Shown here one piece after another: positions 57,534-64,000 of a DNA stretch of 64,000 nt. Below the pieces are notes generated by a model. The model saw only the letters and a list, made by a program, of their open reading frames with translations. It was not told where the DNA came from and made no database searches. Every line of letters begins with the position of its first letter. The first letter of the stretch is position 1. The stretch comes from Zhongshania sp. R06B22. Its GTDB lineage: Bacteria > Pseudomonadota > Gammaproteobacteria > Pseudomonadales > Spongiibacteraceae. The translations under genes and the position numbers were made by a program. The DNA is taken from contig NZ_JBFRYB010000001.1 in the NCBI RefSeq assembly GCF_040892595.1, positions 62,001 through 126,000 of the forward strand. Reading direction: 5' to 3'.

Positions 57534-58802
57534 ATGAACATCCCTATAAAAACTCCGCTCGTGCCAGACCCCTATTCATTGGATTTGGAAGAACTCGATT
57601 TTAGTAGCGGCCGCCTCTTTGAAAGCGATGCATGGCAGGCTTACTTCTCACGCCTTCGAGATGAAGACCCAGTACATTTTCAGAACGAGAGTCCATTTGG
57701 GCCTTTTTGGTCGGTTACTCGTTACGAAGACATTCTATATGTCGACAAACATCATGAGATATTTTCTTCTGAGCCGGGGATACTTATCGGCGACTTTGAG
57801 GATGAAATACCGCTCGAAATGTTTATCGCTATGGATCCACCTAGACACGATCAGCAGAGAATGGCCGTGCAATCCGTAGTGGCGCCTAAGAATCTCGCCG
57901 CAATGGAATCATTAATTCGGACTCGTGTTTGCAAGATTTTAGATGACCTACCATTAAACGAGGAGTTTAACTGGGTAGATAAAGTATCTATCGAGTTAAC
58001 CTCGCAGATGCTAGCCACTCTGTTTAACTTTCCATTCGAAGACCGCCGCAAACTAACCTACTGGTCGGACTTGGCGACAGGCACACCCGAACTTACAGAC
58101 GGAGATTTTACTACAGAAGAACGCGCCGCTGGCTTAGGTGATTGCTTAGAAACCTTCCAGAAGTTGTGGATGCAGCGCCTGGCAGAGGATAAGCCCGATG
58201 GCGAAACTGGTCTAGATTTGATTTCATTAATGCAAGCAAACGATGAAACCAAAGATATGATGGACCGGCCTATGGAATTACTCGGCAACTTAGTGCTCCT
58301 CATTGTAGGCGGCAATGACACTACCCGAAATAGCTTAACCGGTGGCGTTTTTGCGCTAAATAAATTTCCTGATGAATTCAAGAAACTTAAGGCCAATCCA
58401 TCCATCATCCCAAATATGATTTCAGAAATCATCCGCTGGCAAACACCGCTGGCCCACATGCGCCGGATAGCCAACCATGACGTTACCCTTGGCGGTAAGT
58501 CGATTAAAGCGGGCGACAAGGTGGTCATGTGGTACGCGTCGGGTAATCGTGACGAAAGCGTTTTCGAAAACCCCAACGACCTCATCATAGATCGTAAAAA
58601 TGCGCGTAGCCATCTGTCTTTCGGCTATGGTATACACCGCTGCATGGGTAACCGACTAGCGGAAATGCAATTGCGAATTGTCTGGGAAGAGATCTTGAAT
58701 CGGTTCTCGAATGTTGAGGTGGTTAGTGGGCCCGTAGGCATAAAATCGAACTTTGCCAAAGGTTATAGTTATATGGGTGTTAAATTGTCGCCTCTTAGCT
58801 AG
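57534..58802 (+). CDS. CYP153: Cytochrome P450 of the CYP153 family, alkane terminal hydroxylase
   Basis: 422 residues. Diagnostic CYP153-like sequence: RLFESDAWQAYFSRLR near residue 27, LIVGGNDTTRNSLTGG in the I helix (259-264), EIIRWQTPLAHMRR with ExxR (298-301), KVVMWYASGNRDESVFENP, and HLSFGYGIHRCMGNRLAE with heme ligand Cys 370. CYP153 enzymes oxidise the terminal methyl of medium-chain n-alkanes and other hydrophobic substrates. AAAGGAGC lies upstream. It is preceded by its ferredoxin and followed by a terminator-like hairpin and a PQQ alcohol dehydrogenase gene. Subfamily assignment is not possible by eye. Confidence 0.93.
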   Translation: MNIPIKTPLVPDPYSLDLEELDFSSGRLFESDAWQAYFSRLRDEDPVHFQNESPFGPFWSVTRYEDILYVDKHHEIFSSEPGILIGDFEDEIPLEMFIAMDPPRHDQQRMAVQSVVAPKNLAAMESLIRTRVCKILDDLPLNEEFNWVDKVSIELTSQMLATLFNFPFEDRRKLTYWSDLATGTPELTDGDFTTEERAAGLGDCLETFQKLWMQRLAEDKPDGETGLDLISLMQANDETKDMMDRPMELLGNLVLLIVGGNDTTRNSLTGGVFALNKFPDEFKKLKANPSIIPNMISEIIRWQTPLAHMRRIANHDVTLGGKSIKAGDKVVMWYASGNRDESVFENPNDLIIDRKNARSHLSFGYGIHRCMGNRLAEMQLRIVWEEILNRFSNVEVVSGPVGIKSNFAKGYSYMGVKLSPLS

Positions 58803-58814
58803 ACGGCGGCCATG

Positions 58815-58847
58815 GTCTCTGTGCACGGCCCAGCTGCGCGCAGAGAC
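58815..58847 (+). terminator. Hairpin after CYP153
   Basis: GTCTCTG and CAGAGAC are paired 13 nt after the CYP153 stop with a GC-rich loop that holds another palindrome (CTGCGCGCAG). A short TAACTATTTT follows. Probable terminator, so the alcohol dehydrogenase has its own promoter. Confidence 0.6.
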
Positions 58848-59077
58848 TAACTATTTTCCATAAAAATAACGATGTGCCGTATTTTATATTGATTCACTAA
58901 TTTTTACTTCTCTCAGGCTTATAAGTAAATGGCCAACACACTCACAGTAGTTGACTGGAAGTATGAAAATGGCCTCTGAGGCTAATTTAGGTTTTCAGTG
59001 CTAACGGTTCACGAGCATCTTATTTCACGCTCCGGACTTGTAGAAAGTTTTCCATTTTATCCATGGAGTTAATAATA

Positions 59078-61201
59078 ATGACCCTAAAATTTACCCGCTT
59101 GCATGGGGGCACTATCGCACTTAGTCTGTTCTCACTGCTGCTGCTTGCCTGCTCTTACGTTCCCTTTCCAAAGCTTACAACTGAAGCGTCTGAACCCGCT
59201 GTGGAATGGAGTAAACACGGGGGCGGCGATGCCGAACAGCGTTTTTCGCCCCTACAAGAAATTACCCCTGAGAATATTTCCGATCTTGGCCTGGCATGGT
59301 CTTTCGATCTTGGCGTTAGTCGCGGCATCGAATCAACACCGCTGGTCATTGACGGCATTATCTATGTTACGGCGACATGGAATATCGTGTCAGCTCTGGA
59401 CGCCAGAACCGGCACCATGCTCTGGCAGTTCGACCCCAAAGTCGATCGTAGTAAAGCCGCAGATGCGTGCTGCGACGCGGTGAATCGCGGCGTAGCCTAT
59501 GCCGACGGAAAAGTAATTACCGGCACTATTGATGGCCGCTTGCTAGCCCTAGACGCCAAAACTGGCGCTAAATTATGGGACGTGGTGACGGTTGATCAAA
59601 GCAAGCCTTACACCATTACCGGGGCACCCCGTATTGTTAAGGGCAAGGTCTTTATTGGCAACGGCGGCGCAGAATATGGCGTACGTGGATATATGTCCGC
59701 CTACGATATTAACAACGGCAAGATGCTTTGGCGCTTTTACACTGTACCCGGTAAGCCGGCGGACGGGTTTGAGAACGCTGCCATGGCTAAAGCGGCCGAG
59801 ACGTGGACGGGAGAATGGTGGAAGTTCGGCGGCGGTGGCACGGTGTGGGATTCTATGGCCTACGACCCGGAGCTAGACCTACTGTATATCGGCGTTGGGA
59901 ATGGCTCGCCTTGGAATCAAAGCATACGCAGCCCAGATGGTGGCGATAATCTCTATCTGTCGTCGATCGTTGCGCTACGCCCCGATACCGGTGAGTATGT
60001 TTGGCACTATCAAACCACGCCGGGTGATTCTTGGGACTACACCGCCACTCAACACATGATTCTTGCGGATCTAGAGATCGACGGCAAAGCCCGTAAAGTT
60101 ATTATGCAGGCGCCTAAAAATGGCTTCTTCTACGTGATAGACCGGGCCACTGGCAAATTACTGTCGGCGGAAAATTACGTGCCGGTGAATTGGGCAACTC
60201 ATATTGATCTAGCGACCGGTAGGCCGGTGGAGAACCCCGACGCACGCTATGGAAGTCAAGCACCACATACTCAAATGCCCGGTCCATTTGGCGGACACAA
60301 CTGGCACCCCATGGCCTTTAGTCCCGATACCGGTTTGGTATATATACCAGCCATAGAAACGCCGTTCGTATATGCCAAAGATGAGGATTTTAAATACACA
60401 GAAGGTCGCTGGAATACCGGCGCCGACATGACTAAGACATCGCTACCCTCGGATGAAGCTGACTTCAAGGCTATTAAAGCGCTGCTCAAAGGGCGCTTGA
60501 TCGCTTGGGATCCAAAAAAGCAGCAACGTGCCTGGCAGGTTGAGCACGATAGTCCCTGGAACGGCGGCGTGCTTGCCACAGCCGGGGGGCTAGTATTTCA
60601 GGGCAACGCCGGTGCCAAGCTAGTCGCCTATCGCGCAGACAATGGCGAGCCGCTCTGGGACTTTTTTGCACAGACTGGCATCGTTGCACCACCGATCAGC
60701 TATGAACTGGATGGCGAGCAATATATCGCCGTTGCGTCGGGCTGGGGCGGCACATTTGCCTTGCTGTATGGCGGAGTACTTCCCCAAGAGGAAGCCACAC
60801 CCGGTGTTAGCCGAGGAGTGGGGCGATTAATGGTCTTCAAACTGGGAGCAAAAGCCGAACTGCCAGCCCTGCGAAATTTAGTGGTCAACAAACCAACACC
60901 ACCAAAGTCTGAGGCTGACGCCGCAACTATTGCGAGTGGCAAACAACTTTATGATGTTAACTGCGCGGTCTGTCACGGCGATCACGCTATTTCTAGTGGC
61001 CTAGTACCTGACCTGCGCTGGACACCTTATCTTAGTAGCGATCAAGCCTTAGGCCTTGTTGCCCATGAAGGTATCTCAAGTGCCAAAGGTATGCCGTCAT
61101 TTAGTAATGTACTTAACAAAAATGACCTAAATACTATACGAGCGTATATTGTATCTCGTGCCCACGAGAGTTTTGAGGGTAAAGAAAGCACAAGGCAATA
61201 A
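59078..61201 (+). CDS. PQQ-dependent quinohemoprotein alcohol dehydrogenase, lipoprotein-type
   Basis: 707 residues from ATG 59078, with GGAG 9 nt upstream (an earlier ATG lies at 59063). The N-terminus ends in LFSLLLLACS, a lipobox (Cys 25). An eight-bladed PQQ propeller (repeats such as LDARTGTMLWQFDP) contains the vicinal disulfide Cys131-Cys132 in DACCDAV. A C-terminal cytochrome c domain has CAVCH at 629. It oxidises alcohols in the periplasm and passes electrons to a cytochrome or quinone. It would take alcohols from CYP153 or the dehalogenase. A lipid anchor in type II ADH is uncommon. Confidence 0.88.
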   Translation: MTLKFTRLHGGTIALSLFSLLLLACSYVPFPKLTTEASEPAVEWSKHGGGDAEQRFSPLQEITPENISDLGLAWSFDLGVSRGIESTPLVIDGIIYVTATWNIVSALDARTGTMLWQFDPKVDRSKAADACCDAVNRGVAYADGKVITGTIDGRLLALDAKTGAKLWDVVTVDQSKPYTITGAPRIVKGKVFIGNGGAEYGVRGYMSAYDINNGKMLWRFYTVPGKPADGFENAAMAKAAETWTGEWWKFGGGGTVWDSMAYDPELDLLYIGVGNGSPWNQSIRSPDGGDNLYLSSIVALRPDTGEYVWHYQTTPGDSWDYTATQHMILADLEIDGKARKVIMQAPKNGFFYVIDRATGKLLSAENYVPVNWATHIDLATGRPVENPDARYGSQAPHTQMPGPFGGHNWHPMAFSPDTGLVYIPAIETPFVYAKDEDFKYTEGRWNTGADMTKTSLPSDEADFKAIKALLKGRLIAWDPKKQQRAWQVEHDSPWNGGVLATAGGLVFQGNAGAKLVAYRADNGEPLWDFFAQTGIVAPPISYELDGEQYIAVASGWGGTFALLYGGVLPQEEATPGVSRGVGRLMVFKLGAKAELPALRNLVVNKPTPPKSEADAATIASGKQLYDVNCAVCHGDHAISSGLVPDLRWTPYLSSDQALGLVAHEGISSAKGMPSFSNVLNKNDLNTIRAYIVSRAHESFEGKESTRQ

Positions 61202-61239
61202 CGTAGATCCTTAGTCCTTATCCCAACTATTGCTCTGCA

Positions 61240-61277
61240 TGAGACTTCCACCTTCCATAAGAAGGATGGAAGTCTCA
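61240..61277. terminator. Bidirectional hairpin between the alcohol dehydrogenase and AraC-type gene
   Basis: Convergent genes are separated by a strong imperfect stem (TGAGACTTCCA paired with TGGAAGTCTCA, plus CTTC/GAAG) with a CATAA loop. Neither side has a clear long T-run, but its location supports termination of both genes. Confidence 0.65.
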
Positions 61278-61352
61278 GCACAGATAGATATTGCAAAGAC
61301 TATCAAGACCCTGATTTGGTATTTCACAGTCAATATCGGGCTCCGACCTTCC

Positions 61353-62384
61353 TTAGTCCTCAAGGTTTCCGTGCGTCGCCCGAGACATGTATTCTCTCGG
61401 CGAAACACCAAACCACCTCTTAAATGCTCGGTTGAATGAACTTTGCTCGCTGTAGCCAAGCGCTCCGGTAATCTGCGACATCGGAATATGTTGAATCTTC
61501 AGTAATTTCTCGGCTTCTTGCTTGCGAACTTCATCGACGAGGGAATCAAAGGTGTAACCTTCCATTTGAAGCTTGCGGTGTAGCGACCTACCCTGCATGT
61601 TCATTTTCTCGGATACCAACTCACGGGTAACATGCCCCGTTGGCAGCAGCTTTTTAATTAAATGACGCGCTTGGTGGCTTGCGAGCACGATCGGGCGGGA
61701 GATGGAATCAGTCTCTATTTCCACCATCGACAAGTAGTTGGAGACCAGTTTGTGAAGACTTGGGTTCTTAGAGCTAAGCTTTAACTCCAGACATTGGGTA
61801 TCTAGTTCAATTTCATCATGGTGTTGATTGAAAAAAACAGGACAATTGAAAATCGCTTGATACTGCTCTTGCGTTGAAATCATAGCGTGGCGAAAATTCA
61901 CTGTGATCGGCTGTAAAAGACCACCCGTCAATAACGAAATGATGTTATAGGTACAGCCCACAGTGTGCTCAACCACTTGCTCATGACTGGAGGCATGCAA
62001 GCCGACAAAATCAAGGCAGGCATAACTCCTCTCACCCTCTTTTAAGGAAAGTACGATCGCTGGCGTATAGTGATAAAGAAACTGTCCAACGCTATTTATA
62101 ATTTCTCGCACGTCAGCAGACGCCAAAGCAAGAAACGCAACCGGACCGAGGATTTCTTGATCCTGAATAGCCGCTAAGCGTAGTCCGAAGTCACTGCAAT
62201 TTAGCTTGCTCGCACTATCAGAAAGTAGGCGAGTAAAATCGCCAAACGGGAAAAAATAATCCTCATCGGATAAGCGGCTACAATCGATCCCCGCGCCCGT
62301 TATGAGAGATTTATCGTCTCCGTTTAACTCACTGACAAGAGCATCAAACCCTTTTAGACAGCTACTTCTTATGCGTGCAGTCAT
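61353..62384 (-). CDS. AraC-family transcriptional regulator (Arabinose_bd-like N-terminal domain)
   Basis: 343 residues. The N-terminal ligand domain (about 20-200) is of the PF12625 type seen in OruR/ArgR-like AraC regulators. The C-terminal HTH_18 domain spans about 240-335, with MNMQGRSLHRKLQMEGYTF and ITGALGYSEQSSFNRAFKRW. It is convergent with the alcohol dehydrogenase gene and close to the alkane genes, so it may respond to an alcohol, acid or fatty compound. Target operators are unknown. Confidence 0.9.
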   Translation of the reverse strand: MTARIRSSCLKGFDALVSELNGDDKSLITGAGIDCSRLSDEDYFFPFGDFTRLLSDSASKLNCSDFGLRLAAIQDQEILGPVAFLALASADVREIINSVGQFLYHYTPAIVLSLKEGERSYACLDFVGLHASSHEQVVEHTVGCTYNIISLLTGGLLQPITVNFRHAMISTQEQYQAIFNCPVFFNQHHDEIELDTQCLELKLSSKNPSLHKLVSNYLSMVEIETDSISRPIVLASHQARHLIKKLLPTGHVTRELVSEKMNMQGRSLHRKLQMEGYTFDSLVDEVRKQEAEKLLKIQHIPMSQITGALGYSEQSSFNRAFKRWFGVSPREYMSRATHGNLED

Positions 62385-62966
62385 CAGGCCTCTTACAAAT
62401 CATTATAACTATTTTATTGAAACCGCTATACAAACGCCTGAAACCCATAGTGCCTGAACGACCATATTGATAGGCGCAAGTTACGGCCCTACAGGCCAAT
62501 ACTTTCGCTCAGTATACTTACATGGCCACTTGTGTACTAGGATCTTTGCGCGTATTAATAGTCGTGCTCCCAATAGGATTTAGGTGCTTATTCATTGTGA
62601 CCTTGGCTTAGGAAGATGCATTGGGCCGGCTCTTGCTGGACTTGAATGCGCAAGCATTTTCAATAGCACGCCTCATTAAAGGACGAACATAATCAGGGGG
62701 GATACGGCCCCTGCTACGCAGATAGCAATCTAGCTCAAACTATGCCAAGCCAAGGAATAGCGACGAAATTTCTGCCCTTAATCATCGCTTCGGCAGACTT
62801 ATAAATATCACCTAAAATATGCTTTAGCGATGAGTATTTAGAATCCGCTTTTCAGTCATACAAGAACTGATTTTAGCGCCGACACCTAGGCTAGACTGAT
62901 GCTACTATAAGCAACAAATACAGAACGTTTATACTTTTTAGCTAATAATATATAAGGTTTTTTATC
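62385..62966. other. Divergent regulator intergenic region
   Basis: About 580 bases between the AraC-type gene (minus) and the MalT-like gene (plus). Frames are short and without recognisable features. It should hold both promoters; AATATATAAGG just before the GTG includes the Shine-Dalgarno of the right-hand gene. Confidence 0.5.
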
Positions 62967-64000
62967 GTGAGCGCTATTACTCGTCTGGCTAGCCAATATC
63001 GCTTGATAGAATCGAAGCTGAGACCGCCGTTTCTTCGAAATGCTATTCTCTACCGCGAGCAATTAACACGCTCTATCATGCACGAGCATTCCACTTCAGG
63101 CGTGCTGACATTAGTTGCATCTGCAGGTTCTGGCAAGACCACATTGATGGCGCAGATTTTCGAGGAGAGCGAGAAAGCGGGCGAACAATGCTTCTGGTTA
63201 AGTTTAGATTCTGACGATAATGAGCCAGCGATCTTCGCCAAGTATATACTCGCCAGCAGCTGTGATATCGGCCAGAATTTTCAGGAAAGCGAGTCCGCCT
63301 TCCGCGATGCAGGACAGTCCCGAAACTATGAGCAATTTTTGGATATATTATTAACTAGATTAGTCAATGTTCAGCTTGAGACGGCGATCTTTATTGATGA
63401 TTTTCAGTTCATAACAAATCCCACCATTATCAAATTCTGGAATAAGTTGCTGCAGTACTCTACACCCCTACTTCGAATTGTAATAGGGAGCCGAAATCAG
63501 TTATCTCTAGACCTTGGCCGAAAAAAGATATCTGGAATGATCACTGAGGTTAATCAAAGCGATCTCAACCTTAGCGCTAGCGAAGTTACAAGATACTTGC
63601 GTGAAGTTCATGAGACAAACGTTCCTGAACACGCAGCCGCACTACTACAGTCACTTACCGAAGGTTGGATTGCCGGCATTCAACTTGCAGCACTGGCAAT
63701 TGGTCGAGATCGAGTCGACGCCGTGAGTTACATTGAAAGCTTTACAGGCAAAGATAAAATTTTAACCGAGTATCTTCTACAAACAGTTTTGCGCGAACTT
63801 CCTGTGCCAGTTCGCGAATTCTTACTCGATACTGCACCGCTAACGAGATTCACCGCAGATCTTTGCAACCATGTCTGCAAACGCAGCAATGGCAGGGAGA
63901 TGCTTGAATATCTTAATCAGAGCAACTTATTCATTGTTCCAGAAGATAATGTTGAGCATTGGTATCGCTACCACCATCTATTTTCTGATTTTTTAAGGAG
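62967..64000 (+). CDS. MalT/AlkS-like LuxR-family ATP-dependent activator, N-terminal part
   Basis: Open at the right edge; 344 codons are visible from GTG 62967 (TAAGG about 9 nt upstream). The N-terminal ATPase is of the LAL/MalT type: VASAGSGKTTLMAQIF (Walker A), TAIFIDDFQF (Walker B), IVIGSRNQLSL, LTEGWIAGIQLAAL and HWYRYHHLFSDFL. The TPR sensor and C-terminal LuxR HTH are beyond the window. The regulator AlkS of the P. putida alkane system belongs to this type, so a role in alkane gene control is plausible but only contextual. Confidence 0.85.
   Translation, partial: MSAITRLASQYRLIESKLRPPFLRNAILYREQLTRSIMHEHSTSGVLTLVASAGSGKTTLMAQIFEESEKAGEQCFWLSLDSDDNEPAIFAKYILASSCDIGQNFQESESAFRDAGQSRNYEQFLDILLTRLVNVQLETAIFIDDFQFITNPTIIKFWNKLLQYSTPLLRIVIGSRNQLSLDLGRKKISGMITEVNQSDLNLSASEVTRYLREVHETNVPEHAAALLQSLTEGWIAGIQLAALAIGRDRVDAVSYIESFTGKDKILTEYLLQTVLRELPVPVREFLLDTAPLTRFTADLCNHVCKRSNGREMLEYLNQSNLFIVPEDNVEHWYRYHHLFSDFLR

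Overview
The window looks like the chromosome of a marine, hydrocarbon-degrading gammaproteobacterium of moderate GC. The supporting signs are a CYP153-type alkane hydroxylase system, paired DUF1302/DUF1329 genes, gammaproteobacterial-style lipoproteins and a WbpP/TviB sugar-nucleotide pair. A Spongiibacteraceae/Cellvibrionales-like host is my inference, not something the sequence proves. There is no rRNA, prophage or CRISPR array, and one tRNA.

Region 1 (1-9.3 kb, + strand) is a tightly packed, mostly overlapping operon. It encodes the end of a GlcG/HbpS-like protein, an outer-membrane beta-barrel, a secreted decaheme cytochrome c fused to an LVIVD-repeat domain, and a pentaheme c554-like cytochrome. 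A PP2C/PPM phosphatase and a double-FHA protein follow. It resembles a porin-cytochrome electron conduit, but the cytochrome has an unusual architecture. Region 2 (9.3-14.7 kb) has fadH, a helical lipoprotein gene, an unknown membrane protein and a stand-alone TatA. Several perfect inverted repeats lie in the gaps.

Region 3 (14.7-38.9 kb) is a surface-glycan locus in two halves. The minus-strand half (31.5 to 16.1 kb) starts with TviB and WbpP (UDP-GlcNAc to UDP-GalNAcA). It continues through an aminotransferase, an acyltransferase, a Wzx flippase, three glycosyltransferases and a Wzy-like protein, and ends with a PglC/PglD/PglE/PglF-like set that would make and prime with a bacillosamine-type sugar. 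The divergent plus-strand half (32.8-38.3 kb) carries a beta-barrel, a short Wza-like exporter, a Wzc-type tyrosine kinase, a PHP-type phosphatase and a VpsP-like protein. Between the halves is a secreted alanine-rich protein built of 15-residue repeats.

Region 4 (38.9-41.7 kb) is a scarred junction: an IS3-like transposase remnant, an orphan TraF-like barrel, and a tRNA-Arg(CCG) gene whose 3' flank is duplicated as a 109-bp direct repeat.

Region 5 (41.8-64 kb) appears to be a catabolic island for alkanes or haloalkanes. Terminal hydroxylation would be by ferredoxin, CYP153 and a ferredoxin reductase. Oxidation would follow by a PQQ quinohemoprotein alcohol dehydrogenase and an aldehyde dehydrogenase, then activation by an acyl-CoA ligase. 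A haloalkane dehalogenase could feed in halogenated substrates. A minus-strand transport operon (RND/MMPL permease, two Tat-exported DUF1329 proteins, a YCF48-like protein, a DUF1302 barrel) contains two intra-operon terminators that could grade expression. An AraC-type regulator and a truncated MalT/AlkS-like regulator close the window.
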